NCBI GenBank assembly: GCA_900541895.1
Contig: UWSI01000031.1
Location: forward strand, 1 to 18,286
DNA length: 18,286 bases
DNA from: an uncultured Actinomyces sp.
GTDB taxonomy: Bacteria > Actinomycetota > Actinomycetes > Actinomycetales > Actinomycetaceae
Direction: 5' to 3'
Made by a program: the position numbers and the translations under genes. Below, piece after piece: positions 7,909 to 15,787 of this stretch (its first letter is position 1; each line of letters opens with the position of its first letter). The notes beneath the pieces were generated by a model. It searched no databases, was not told where the DNA came from, and saw nothing but the letters and a program-made list of their open reading frames with translations.

Positions 7909-7985
7909 GTCCATTGGCTCAGTGGGATAGCGCGGCGCTCGTGAACGCTTGCGTGTAGGTCGTGAGCACTTGAGTTGAAGTTGAA
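7908..7985 (+). pseudogene. Degraded tRNA-like sequence, resembling tRNA-Thr(CGT)
   Basis: TTGGCTCAGTGGGATAGCGC (7915-7934) matches a tRNA position-8 to D-arm stretch. It is followed by GGCGCTCGTGAACGC, an anticodon-arm shape with CTCGT but an 8-nt loop, and GTAGGTCGTGAG, resembling a variable region and 5' T-arm. The D stem has a mismatch, no clean T arm follows, and the presumed 5' acceptor strand GGTCCAT has no partner downstream. It cannot be a working tRNA. Chance resemblance is possible; amino acid identity is a guess from the CGT in the loop. Confidence 0.35.
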
Positions 7986-7989
7986 ACAC

Positions 7990-8025
7990 AGTGGTGGGGC
8001 CTCCCGATAGGGAGGCCCCACCACT
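7990..8025. terminator. Strong bidirectional terminator hairpin between convergent genes
   Basis: A perfect 16-bp stem (7990-8005 with 8010-8025) with a GATA loop lies between tatD (ends 7908) and the minus-strand transglutaminase gene (ends 8046). The stem is very GC-rich (GGTGGGGCCTCCC core). Neither side has a real T-run, which is common for actinobacterial terminators. Confidence 0.85.
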
Positions 8026-8045
8026 CATGTATGGGCCGAATCTCC

Positions 8046-10196
8046 TTAGAGGATCTTCTTCAGTGCAGGATCCTTCCAAACGCGGTTCCTGGTCAGAAGC
8101 GGAGAGTTATTCGGGATCATCAGGTACTTTGTCTCAACCGCGGGGTCGCCGGAATCGCCACCGTCATTCCACGTGACGTCAACGGTCTTCCAGGTTCCGT
8201 TAACTTTCACCTGGTTCCATGCGTGTCCAGATTTAGCGCCATTCGTTCGAGTGACAACACCGGTCACAACAACCGAACTGAGACCCGACTTCGTCGCTAG
8301 GAGTTGGAAGACGTTTGCGTAGCCTTCGCAGACGGTTGTTCCCTTGAAGAAAATACCGCCTGAATCGTGGTCAGGGGTGTATTCGGGCGTCAGAGTACCT
8401 GTTTGCGCCCAGACTTTCTCGCTTCCTTCCAACCCGTCATAGTTGTAGGTCGCATGGTTAATGATCCAGGAGTTAATGGTTCGGACCTTGGTTTCCTCAT
8501 CCATTCCGGGCTTGATGATCTCTGCGACCACTTGGTCGGCCTTGCTATTGATCTGGCCCGAATAATCCTTGGGTGCAAGATGCTGATCGGTTGCACCCTC
8601 AGTTCCCAAAGTGACATGAAGAATCTTGTCTTGCGTGTATTTTGCGCCAATAATGAAGGGAACCAGACCGTTTTGATCTTTTGCCTCTTCCAATGCATCG
8701 CTAATTCGTGAGTTAGATTCTGCTTCTGGGAACTTCGAAAGGTCGATATTTGTGTATCCCATCATCAAGTTCGCAGCGATGTACTTTGACAGCGGCGTTG
8801 TCCCCAGCACCTGCACGGGGGTATCTGGGAAGGTTCGCGCCACATTGTCCTTGGATTCCTTGTTTTGGACTTCCTTGGTGTAGCTCAGGTTGGGCGCAAA
8901 GTAACCGGTATGTGCCTCTTCCTGATCCTTCTTCATCTTCTTAAGATCCTCGGTGTAGGTCGATGGATCGAAGTTCTTGACTCTGTAGGAGCTGGTGAAG
9001 CGAGTATTTCCGATGTGGTAGACGACGTGGAGTTTTGCTTCAGGATCTCTGATCGTCTTCGGGTTTGAGCTCTGAACCCAGCTCTTTTCGGGATCGACAA
9101 TCAAAGTCTGCATACGAGTGTGCCCATCGGCCATCGTCACGGGGAGTTGAGCGGGAAGTTCACTTAAATTATCGAAATCACTGCGATCCAGACCGAGCTG
9201 GCGCTGTGCGTTGGAAGCAATTCGAATAGGTGTATTTCCAAGGGTATTTGCGATATCGATAAAATCGGACATTTTCGAGATCTTCGCGTTCTTCTTCGCG
9301 ATGACCGAAACTTGGGTTCCCTTACTGTTGAGGATGCGATCAAGCTCCTCGTCTGTCAGCCAGCCCTCGTCTGAGCTGCCTTTGTGTGAGCTGCCTTTGA
9401 AATCTTCCTTGACGGTCAGGAATGCTTCCAGTGCGGTGTTCAGAGTCCAATCTCGTGGGGGTTGGTCATCAGCTCGTTGATCAGAGTTCCACGAGGTCTG
9501 ATTTGTCGATGCAACAAGCCTTGGGTTGAGCCTAGTCTTTCCATCCTTATCGGTGGAATTGAGAAAAACGACGTAGTAGGAGTCAGCGCCTTCGACCGGA
9601 TCCCATGACACGCTGAAAGTACCGTTGTCTTCCTCGTCCACCGAGATGTTTTGCGGGCGGGGAAGGAAGCCCTTGTCGCTGACGCGAATGCGGCGAACGA
9701 TTGGGTGTTCAAGAAGCTTGCCGGTTTGCAAGTCGTTGTATTGAACAAGGTAGTACATGGGGAGCAAACCCCAGCCTGAAGAGCCAGTGATGTCTGCAAG
9801 AGGGCTTGCGTGTGACCGTGACTGCAGAGTGATCCACGAAGGTGAGATTGAAATACCTTCATTAGTGCCGTACGTGCCGAGTTCAAACCCTAGATCCACA
9901 TCCAATGCCGCGTCGGAATAGACCGCGAATGGGGTTGCGAACTTCGGACTTTTACTATCGGCTTCATCCGACTTTCGCTTTTCAAAATCAGCGAGCTTGA
10001 CCTTGGTGGGGATGACGAGTTGGTCGCCCTGATTGACTTCCTGCACGCCTTCGAGCCATTCGAATGCGGTGGGGTCATTCTTCTTGAGTTGATCGACGGA
10101 ATCGTCAGCGTGAGCAGCGGATGGGAGTGCAAAGGAAGCAAGAGTGACAATGCTCAAGGCCGCAATGGTGCGTGTGAAAAAGCGTGAGAAGGTCAT
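8046..10196 (-). CDS. Secreted transglutaminase-like domain protein
   Basis: The 716-residue protein has a signal peptide (1-30: basic start, hydrophobic core, cleavage after SAAHA) and no membrane anchor, sortase signal or lipobox. Residues about 180-215 (RPQNISVDEEDNGTFSVSWDPVEGADSYYVVF) read as a fibronectin type III-like strand pattern. The C-terminal 150 residues form a transglutaminase/protease-like domain: C623 (TTVCEGYANVFQLLA), H658 (SGHAWNQVKVNGTW) and D673 (KTVDVTWND) give the Cys-His-Asp triad in correct order. The family crosslinks, deamidates or cleaves proteins, and some members act in cell-wall modification; the substrate is unknown. Residues 215-560 match nothing I recognise. 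The ATG overlaps the upstream lipoprotein stop (ATGA), so both are probably made from one mRNA in linked amounts. Confidence 0.85.
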   Translation of the reverse strand: MTFSRFFTRTIAALSIVTLASFALPSAAHADDSVDQLKKNDPTAFEWLEGVQEVNQGDQLVIPTKVKLADFEKRKSDEADSKSPKFATPFAVYSDAALDVDLGFELGTYGTNEGISISPSWITLQSRSHASPLADITGSSGWGLLPMYYLVQYNDLQTGKLLEHPIVRRIRVSDKGFLPRPQNISVDEEDNGTFSVSWDPVEGADSYYVVFLNSTDKDGKTRLNPRLVASTNQTSWNSDQRADDQPPRDWTLNTALEAFLTVKEDFKGSSHKGSSDEGWLTDEELDRILNSKGTQVSVIAKKNAKISKMSDFIDIANTLGNTPIRIASNAQRQLGLDRSDFDNLSELPAQLPVTMADGHTRMQTLIVDPEKSWVQSSNPKTIRDPEAKLHVVYHIGNTRFTSSYRVKNFDPSTYTEDLKKMKKDQEEAHTGYFAPNLSYTKEVQNKESKDNVARTFPDTPVQVLGTTPLSKYIAANLMMGYTNIDLSKFPEAESNSRISDALEEAKDQNGLVPFIIGAKYTQDKILHVTLGTEGATDQHLAPKDYSGQINSKADQVVAEIIKPGMDEETKVRTINSWIINHATYNYDGLEGSEKVWAQTGTLTPEYTPDHDSGGIFFKGTTVCEGYANVFQLLATKSGLSSVVVTGVVTRTNGAKSGHAWNQVKVNGTWKTVDVTWNDGGDSGDPAVETKYLMIPNNSPLLTRNRVWKDPALKKIL

Positions 10197-10990
10197 TTGA
10201 TCGTTGCCTCCAGAGGTTGGACGGTCTGGCAGTAAATGTCTGGGGTGAGTCCCTTACCGTTTGTGCACATCGCCAAGGAGAACTTGGTCGAATTTGGATT
10301 GCCCTGTGCGACGAAAAGGGATGAGTAGGTTTTCTGCTTATCGTCAGCCTGGTAACCGCTGTATCCCTGGGGTTCTTGAGCGTCCTTCACCTGCGGGTCG
10401 TCGGAGGTAAATTGGCTGGTATCGGGGGCCTTCAACAGCTGCGCATCCACGTCAGAAAGCTTAAAAATCGGGACGTCATTGCGATCGCCTGAACCAGCTA
10501 GGAGTGCCTTCGCCTCATCAGTTCCAGGAAGCGGTGAAGCGCTTGCGTAAAAAACCCAGCGCAGTGCGTTATCGGGTGATTCCTTTGCGCCAGTTGAATG
10601 GTTCTCAAACTTGTAGTCGATCTTGATGATTGACTTTCCATCTTTGGTCGTTTGAGGAAGTTTTGATGCGCCTAAAAGAGTGAAGCGGAAAGAACCGCGG
10701 TCAGTGTAGGCGTTGACGGATTTTGATGTGCCATCAAAACCCAGTGAGTAGCTGCCAAGGAAAAGCTTTGAGTCCTCTGCGCTGAAAGTTTCCTTGCCTT
10801 CGGGCTGAGGGGAGACGGAGCTGAGGTCACGCAGTTTGTCATTCGGCGCGGTACTAAAGAAGACGGTCTTCTCGAAGCTCGGCTCTGAGCCGTCGCCCGT
10901 TGTGGATCCGGAGCCACAAGCTGCCATGGATACTCCCAAGAGCACGCATGTAGCGAACGCCCAAATCCCGCGGTGACGTGACATCATCAT
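10193..10990 (-). CDS. Lipoprotein of unknown function, partner of the transglutaminase
   Basis: The 265-residue protein starts with three Met codons, a basic residue cluster and a hydrophobic stretch ending in SMAAC, a lipobox with C25 as the lipidated residue, so it should be anchored to the outer face of the membrane. A Gly/Ser/Thr linker follows. The middle (IKIDYKFENHSTG..., LRWVFYASA) resembles the beta-sandwich pattern of DUF4352/DUF5067-type lipoproteins, but I cannot assign it firmly. Two Cys near the C-terminus (AMCTNG and IYCQTV) may pair. The first ATG (10990) has AAGGGA 6 nt upstream. The 4-nt overlap with the transglutaminase gene suggests that they form one functional unit, for example substrate presenter or tether and enzyme. 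Confidence 0.82.
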   Translation of the reverse strand: MMMSRHRGIWAFATCVLLGVSMAACGSGSTTGDGSEPSFEKTVFFSTAPNDKLRDLSSVSPQPEGKETFSAEDSKLFLGSYSLGFDGTSKSVNAYTDRGSFRFTLLGASKLPQTTKDGKSIIKIDYKFENHSTGAKESPDNALRWVFYASASPLPGTDEAKALLAGSGDRNDVPIFKLSDVDAQLLKAPDTSQFTSDDPQVKDAQEPQGYSGYQADDKQKTYSSLFVAQGNPNSTKFSLAMCTNGKGLTPDIYCQTVQPLEATIK

Positions 10991-11028
10991 TCACGGTCCC
11001 TTCATCGAAGCGGTTGAAATCTGCCCTT

Positions 11029-11034
11029 ATCCTA
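11029..11034 (-). promoter_or_regulatory. Possible -10 box for the lipoprotein-transglutaminase pair
   Basis: Minus-strand TAGGAT (11034-11029) fits TANNNT and lies 38 bp before the lipoprotein ATG. The upstream TTGGCG is 19 bp away, so the -35 assignment is weak. Confidence 0.28.
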
Positions 11035-11080
11035 ATGTTCAACACTGAATAAACGCCAATTTGAGCAATTAATCTCTCAT

Positions 11081-11113
11081 GTCACGAAGTTGGGTTTCTG
11101 TTACTTATGTGAC
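11081..11113. promoter_or_regulatory. Cluster of GTNAC elements between the divergent lipoprotein and rpf genes
   Basis: GTCAC (11081-11085), GTTAC (11100-11104) and GTGAC (11109-11113) occur within 33 bp; the last two form a direct repeat with a 4-bp spacer. Direct repeats of GTNAC-like elements are described for MtrA, a response regulator that controls cell-wall hydrolase genes in actinobacteria. The motif is short and could arise by chance. Confidence 0.25.
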
Positions 11114-11200
11114 GAATGTGGTTAATGATGTAAATGTTTATGGTCCCCATCACTAACGCTCGCTTGGTCTATTCGGGACCCTGTAGCGTGTGAACTGTTC

Positions 11201-11254
11201 GTTCGCCGCAGGCTCGCATGCGAGCTGCGCTTCTATGAAGCTGCCAGGGCGAAT
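11201..11254 (+). ncRNA. Predicted three-way-junction structure in the leader of the rpf operon
   Basis: P1 is TTCGCC (11202-11207) paired with GGCGAA (11248-11253), extendable by a G-T pair. It encloses P2 (11208-11228; GCAG plus CTCG against CGAG and CTGC, one bulged G, CATG loop) and P3 (GCTTC 11229-11233 with GAAGC 11237-11241, TAT loop). P1, P2 and P3 abut without unpaired bases; only 6 nt (11242-11247) link P3 back to P1. The element ends 20 nt before the GTG start. A small hairpin, GGTC/GACC, lies upstream at 11166-11180. The fold is by hand; no known riboswitch class was recognised. Confidence 0.4.
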
Positions 11255-11274
11255 CCTACGAAGTCTGGAGTTAC

Positions 11275-12399
11275 GTGAATTTTCACCCCTCGCGCAAGGC
11301 GGTCATTGCCAGCGCTGCAGTTGCAGCATTTGCCGTTACCGGTATCGCCGGGACATCGGTAGCCACGTCATTTAGAGATGTCACCCTGGAAGTCGATGGT
11401 GTCTCCATCCCCGTATCGGGATTTATGGGCAAGGTCTCTGACGTTCTGTCAACTGCGGGTGTAGAAGTTTCTCCCCATGATCTGGTTGCGCCCTCCCTCC
11501 AAGAAGGTGTGACGAATGGTCAGACCGTTGTCGTGCGTCGCGCGCAACGCTACCTGGTCGACGTCAACGGTGTTTCAACCCCCACGTGGTCCACTGCTAC
11601 GAATATCAACAACCTTATGAGCCAGGTCGGCACCACCGGCGCGGTGATCGCTGCTGACCGCTCGACCTCTCGCGCAACCCTTCCCGCACTTACAGCAACG
11701 GGGAATATCCGCGTCATTGCTGATGGGCAAACCCACACCGTTGACGCGCGCGAAGGCACCCATGCCTCGGACCTGCTCGCGCAGGCAGGGGTTCAGGTTT
11801 CACCCCTTGACCGCGTGGCTTTCTCAAGTGATGACCAAGGCGTATTCCTCAAGGTCACCCGAGTTCAACGTGGCACGGAAGAACGCGAAGAAACTCTGCC
11901 CAAGGAAGTTGAGGAGCAAGAAGACTCCAGCTTGGCCAAGGGAACCAAGCGCGTTGTTCAGCAAGGCTCCGACGGTTCCATCAAGCGCAGCTTCTACGTG
12001 GAGCGTCGAGATGGCCAAGATGTTGTGAGCCAGATGCTGGGCGAAAACCGTACCGAACCGGTCAAGCAAATTGTCAAGGTCGGCACCAAGGAAACCACTT
12101 CAGCAAGCTCTTCTTCGAACTCGGGGTCTTCGGCCTCGTCATCATCGGCAACGGTGAGCGGAGATGGAGTCTGGGCAGCTCTGGCCCGCTGTGAATCGGG
12201 TGGTAACCCCGCAACGAATACCGGTAACGGCTACTATGGCCTCTACCAATTCTCTGCTTCCACGTGGCGCGCAATGGGCGGTACCGGACTGCCCTCCGAG
12301 GCCTCGGCAGCAGAGCAAACCCAGCGCGCACAGGCGCTTCAGGCCCGTTCCGGATGGGGCCAGTGGCCCGCGTGCGCTCGAGCACTAGGACTTCTGTGA
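11275..12399 (+). CDS. rpfB: Resuscitation-promoting factor RpfB-type (DUF348-G5-Rpf)
   Basis: The 374-residue secreted or membrane-tethered muralytic enzyme has an N-terminal hydrophobic segment (8-30). Three DUF348-like units follow (about 33-90, 91-140, 143-200, each with '.V.VDG....V' starts), then a G5 region (about 200-273), a Ser-rich linker and a C-terminal Rpf domain from 297. E307 in ARCESGGNP is the catalytic glutamate of this lysozyme/transglycosylase-like fold; C306 and C367 are placed for its disulfide. NGYYGLYQFSASTW and SGWGQWPAC are family signatures. Rpf proteins cleave peptidoglycan glycan strands and stimulate regrowth of dormant cells. The start is GTG with GGAG 4 nt upstream. 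It leads a five-gene operon, and its stop overlaps the next start (GTGA). Confidence 0.93.
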   Translation: MNFHPSRKAVIASAAVAAFAVTGIAGTSVATSFRDVTLEVDGVSIPVSGFMGKVSDVLSTAGVEVSPHDLVAPSLQEGVTNGQTVVVRRAQRYLVDVNGVSTPTWSTATNINNLMSQVGTTGAVIAADRSTSRATLPALTATGNIRVIADGQTHTVDAREGTHASDLLAQAGVQVSPLDRVAFSSDDQGVFLKVTRVQRGTEEREETLPKEVEEQEDSSLAKGTKRVVQQGSDGSIKRSFYVERRDGQDVVSQMLGENRTEPVKQIVKVGTKETTSASSSSNSGSSASSSSATVSGDGVWAALARCESGGNPATNTGNGYYGLYQFSASTWRAMGGTGLPSEASAAEQTQRAQALQARSGWGQWPACARALGLL

Positions 12400-13757
12400 A
12401 CGCGGCTCGCCACGGCCGCACCGCTTCATGGGCACCGACGAAACCTCGCGTTGTAGCAGGTGCAGGCGCAGCCAGCCTGGCCATGTTTATGGTTGCGGGA
12501 GTGGGCATTGCCCGTGCGCATTCAACCGTCAACCTTGAAGTTGATGGCATCGTCTACCCGGTTTCAACGTGGTCGCACACCGTTTCAGGGGTCCTGAGCC
12601 AAGCGGATATCGAGCTCGGTGAGCACGACCAAGTTCAGCCCGCCGCCTCGCAATACGTTGCAAATGGACAGACCATCGTCGTGCGCACGGCGAAGCCCTA
12701 CACCCTGACCATTAACGGAGACCGAACAACCCTGTGGTCGACCGCGCCCTCAGCTGAAGGTGTGCTCTCAGGCCTGGGCGCGGATTCGACAAAAGCCGTT
12801 CTTGCCGTCGACCGTTCCTATTCACGTTCCAGCCTGACTCCTCTGGTCACCCAGACGCGTACCGTCACAATTAACGTCGACGGAAGCTCGCGTCAGGTCA
12901 CCGCACGTGAAGGCATGGACACCCGGGCCATCTTGACTAAAGAAAAAATCAACCTGGGACCCCTGGACCGCGTTGAGGTGAAGAATGCTGACGGCCTGAC
13001 CATCGATATTCACAGGGTCTCGCGCGCGCTTGCGCCGCGAAAGGTGCCGATTCCTTTCGAGGAACACCGTCAAGATTCCGACCAGCTTTTCGTTGGTGAA
13101 GAACAAGTCACCACGAAGGGCGTTGAGGGCGAATCTGAAGAACTCACCTGGAGTGAAAACGTCGACGGTGGGGAAGCGTATGCAGCACCGCTCAATTCAA
13201 AGGTCACTCGCGAACCTACCGCGCAGATTCGCTCGGTTGGAACCAAGGAAGTTACTCCCAAGGCGCTGATTGAAGCCGGTCTGGACCCGAAGGCAACGCT
13301 GGAAGAAAAGACCGAAGCTGACGGAACGAAATCAATCCGTTACCGTGCGAAGCTCGGCACCCTCTCGACGGCCTCGGAAATTACTGCAGCGGGTGGAAAT
13401 TCAGCTGAAGTTGCCCTGGCGATGGTCGCAGCTGATATCCCCTTGGCCTATTCGGGCGAGGATCCTCGTTCTTTGGCTAAGCCCCTGGTGAGTGCTCGCG
13501 GATGGGGAGACTCCGAATTTCAATGCTTGGTCGCACTGTGGAACCGTGAGTCCCACTGGAATCCCTACGCGAAGAACTCCTCTTCCGGTGCGTATGGCAT
13601 TCCGCAGGCACTGCCGGGAAGCAAGATGGCTTCGGCGGGTTCGGATTGGCAATCCAACCCGGTCACGCAGATCAAGTGGGGCTTGGGGTACATCGCCGGA
13701 CGCTATGGGACGCCGTGCTCTGCACTGGGGCATTCAAACTCCGTCGGATGGTACTGA
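12396..13757 (+). CDS. Second DUF348-G5 muralytic protein with SLT/Apf-like catalytic domain
   Basis: The 453-residue protein repeats the layout of the preceding RpfB: hydrophobic anchor (18-40), three DUF348-like units (about 43-98, 100-150, 154-210) and a G5 region (212-285). It then has a 70-residue spacer and a different catalytic head. The head, from about 368, reads FQCLVALWNRESHWNPYAKN-SSSGAYGIPQALPGSKMASAG, an SLT-type lytic transglycosylase (as in aggregation-promoting-factor-like proteins), with E385 as catalytic acid and C377/C441 as a likely disulfide. GTG 12396 is the start: it overlaps the rpfB stop (GTGA) and has AGGA 5 nt upstream. The open frame extends back to 12264 inside rpfB, but nothing supports starting there. 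rsmA follows after 17 nt. Confidence 0.88.
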   Translation: MNAARHGRTASWAPTKPRVVAGAGAASLAMFMVAGVGIARAHSTVNLEVDGIVYPVSTWSHTVSGVLSQADIELGEHDQVQPAASQYVANGQTIVVRTAKPYTLTINGDRTTLWSTAPSAEGVLSGLGADSTKAVLAVDRSYSRSSLTPLVTQTRTVTINVDGSSRQVTAREGMDTRAILTKEKINLGPLDRVEVKNADGLTIDIHRVSRALAPRKVPIPFEEHRQDSDQLFVGEEQVTTKGVEGESEELTWSENVDGGEAYAAPLNSKVTREPTAQIRSVGTKEVTPKALIEAGLDPKATLEEKTEADGTKSIRYRAKLGTLSTASEITAAGGNSAEVALAMVAADIPLAYSGEDPRSLAKPLVSARGWGDSEFQCLVALWNRESHWNPYAKNSSSGAYGIPQALPGSKMASAGSDWQSNPVTQIKWGLGYIAGRYGTPCSALGHSNSVGWY

Positions 13758-13774
13758 TCCTTTAGGATGGGAGC

Positions 13775-14821
13775 GTGACTTCTCCCCGTCGATATTCCAC
13801 GCCGAATGTGCCCAGTGACGCCCAGCCCAGCGAGAGTGGGCTGCTTGGCCCAATTGAAGTGCATGCGATTTGCCAGGCGCTGGGGGTGCGCCCAACCAAG
13901 ACGCTCGGACAAAACTTTGTTCATGATGCCGGTACTGTTCGGCGCATCGTACGAGACGCGGGAATTGGTGAGGGAACACACGTCATTGAGGTCGGGCCCG
14001 GACTGGGTTCGCTGACCCTTGGACTTCTTGAAACGGGGGCACAGGTACGCGCCATCGAGATCGATCCGGTGCTTGCCCGTGCACTTCCGGTGACCGTTGC
14101 GCAGCGCATGCCTGAGGCCGCGGAGCGCCTCCACGTGATCAATCGAGATGCCGTTCAGATTAATGGCCTCGAAGACTTTGAGGATGATTGGCCGGCGCCA
14201 ACGCACCTGGTGGCGAATCTTCCCTACAATGTTGCGGTTCCCTTGCTGCTCTCCATGCTGGAGTCCTTCCCTTCCTTGGAGTCGGCACTGGTAATGGTTC
14301 AGGCCGAGGTTGCCGATCGCCTGGCTGCTCAGCCGGGTTCGCGTACCTACGGAGTTCCTTCGGTAAAGGCCGCGTGGTACGGTAGCGCGACTCGCGCGGG
14401 AACTATTGGGCGTTCGGTATTCTGGCCTGTCCCCAATGTTGATTCCGCGCTGGTGGAGCTGCAGCGCTCGAAGACCCCGCGCGGGGATACTTCCTTGCGT
14501 CTTGCCACTTTCGAGGTCTGCGATACTGCATTTTCTCAGCGCAGAAAGACCCTGCGCGCCGCTTTGAAGAACTGGGCAGGCAGCGCCGAGGCCGCGCAGG
14601 AGCTGTGCGATCGCGCCGGCGTAGATTCCTCGATCCGAGGCGAAAAGCTGGGGATTGACGATTACGTGCGTCTCGGTTCAGTTTTGCTTGACATGCGTGC
14701 TGAGGGCAAGATTCCTCTTCCCGAGCAGGATCGTTACGCGAAGGAGCGTCGCGCTGCTGAAGACTTGAGACAAGCAAGGCAGGAAAGCGAGCAAGGCGGG
14801 GTGGAGCAACCCCGTGCGTGA
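13775..14821 (+). CDS. rsmA: 16S rRNA dimethyltransferase A
   Basis: The 348-residue protein methylates the two adjacent adenines in the 3' helix of 16S rRNA (A1518 and A1519, E. coli numbering), a late step of small-subunit assembly; loss gives kasugamycin resistance. Seen motifs: LGQNFVHD (44-51), SAM-binding VIEVGPGLGSLT (70-81), AIEIDP (93-98) and the catalytic NLPYN (148-152), followed by QAEVADRL and FWPVPNVDSALVEL. FSQRRKTLR (253-261) is also characteristic. Compared with the usual length of about 270-290 residues there is a charged C-terminal extension (about 308-348). The start is GTG with a GGGAG-type site just upstream. The stop overlaps the ispE start by 8 nt. Confidence 0.95.
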   Translation: MTSPRRYSTPNVPSDAQPSESGLLGPIEVHAICQALGVRPTKTLGQNFVHDAGTVRRIVRDAGIGEGTHVIEVGPGLGSLTLGLLETGAQVRAIEIDPVLARALPVTVAQRMPEAAERLHVINRDAVQINGLEDFEDDWPAPTHLVANLPYNVAVPLLLSMLESFPSLESALVMVQAEVADRLAAQPGSRTYGVPSVKAAWYGSATRAGTIGRSVFWPVPNVDSALVELQRSKTPRGDTSLRLATFEVCDTAFSQRRKTLRAALKNWAGSAEAAQELCDRAGVDSSIRGEKLGIDDYVRLGSVLLDMRAEGKIPLPEQDRYAKERRAAEDLRQARQESEQGGVEQPRA

Positions 14822-15785
14822 GGTACGTGCATCGGCACCCGGGAAGGTCAATGTCATCCTTCGCGCGGGTGCCCCGGATGCTGATGGATATCACGAACTG
14901 GTGACGGTCTTTGAATGCCTGAATGTTCGTGAAAGCGTGACCGTACGTACTTCAAAGTCCCCCGGTATCCACATTGAAACGGTGGCGTACGGTGTCGATG
15001 GCTCGGTAGATGAGGCTGCAACAGCTTCGATGGCAGATCTTGATCCCACCACCCATTTGGCATATCGCGCAGCACGCGCACTTCAAAAACTGGCTGCCGC
15101 CGGTGCGTGGGCTCAAACTGCTGCCGGGGTGAGTATTCACGTTGATAAACGCATTCCGATAGCCGGAGGAATGGCCGGTGGCTCCGCTGATGCCGCCGCT
15201 GCTTTAGTTGCCTGCAATCAGCTGTGGGGATTGGGATTAACGCTTGAACAGCTCTGCCAGATCGGCCGTACTTTGGGCGCAGATGTCCCGGCCTGCATCA
15301 TGGGTGGAATGACTCTGGGGCAGGGGAGAGGAGACCGCTTGACCTCCTTGCTTGATCCGGATCAATCGTTGTGGCCGTGTCACTACTGGGTGATGGCGCG
15401 TGCACACCACGGCCTGTCAACCCCCGAGGTTTTTCGAACTCTTGATCAGCTGAGGCAAGGCGGCGCTCCAGCACCGTTGAGCGAGGCTGAGAAGCGAGCG
15501 CTGTGCGCAGATGCCGACACACTTGCTTCAGTGCTGTGCAATGACCTGACCGCTCCGGCTCTTCACTTGTACCCCGAACTTGAAACAACGATTCACGATG
15601 CGAAGAACGCGGGTGCCTGCGCAGCGATCCTTTCGGGGTCGGGACCGACCATTGCTGTCCTCGCTCGTGATAGGGAACATGCCGGTGAACTCGCTGATGC
15701 TCTTGGGACAAGCAGTGAAGTCAGCGCAGTCCTACCGGCTTCAGGCCCCGCAGTGGGAGCAATCGTAGAAGAAGAGGAGAGCTAA
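14814..15785 (+). CDS. ispE: 4-diphosphocytidyl-2-C-methyl-D-erythritol kinase
   Basis: The 323-residue GHMP kinase phosphorylates CDP-methylerythritol with ATP, the fourth step of the MEP route to isoprenoid precursors (for example the undecaprenyl carrier and quinones). SAPGKVNVIL has the catalytic Lys 11; the phosphate-binding loop PIAGGMAGGSADAAAAL starts at 115; catalytic Asp 157 lies in LGADVPACI; and SGSGPT (274-279) is the third GHMP motif. The GTG start lies 8 nt before the rsmA stop, with GGAG 7 nt upstream, indicating coupled translation. The family place next to rsmA is conserved in actinobacteria. Confidence 0.95.
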   Translation: MREVRASAPGKVNVILRAGAPDADGYHELVTVFECLNVRESVTVRTSKSPGIHIETVAYGVDGSVDEAATASMADLDPTTHLAYRAARALQKLAAAGAWAQTAAGVSIHVDKRIPIAGGMAGGSADAAAALVACNQLWGLGLTLEQLCQIGRTLGADVPACIMGGMTLGQGRGDRLTSLLDPDQSLWPCHYWVMARAHHGLSTPEVFRTLDQLRQGGAPAPLSEAEKRALCADADTLASVLCNDLTAPALHLYPELETTIHDAKNAGACAAILSGSGPTIAVLARDREHAGELADALGTSSEVSAVLPASGPAVGAIVEEEES

Positions 15786-15787
15786 GA

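Noticed and set aside
11100..11274. c-di-AMP (ydaO/yuaA) riboswitch before rpfB
   Set aside because: AGGGCGAATCC (11246-11256) recalls its GGGUGAAUC block, but the preceding GGGGAACC block is missing and too little sequence remains before the start codon for the other conserved parts.
12264..12395. N-terminal extension of the second muralytic protein inside rpfB
   Set aside because: The Rpf catalytic domain is encoded there in the other frame; GTG 12396 has an AGGA site and a normal anchor segment follows.
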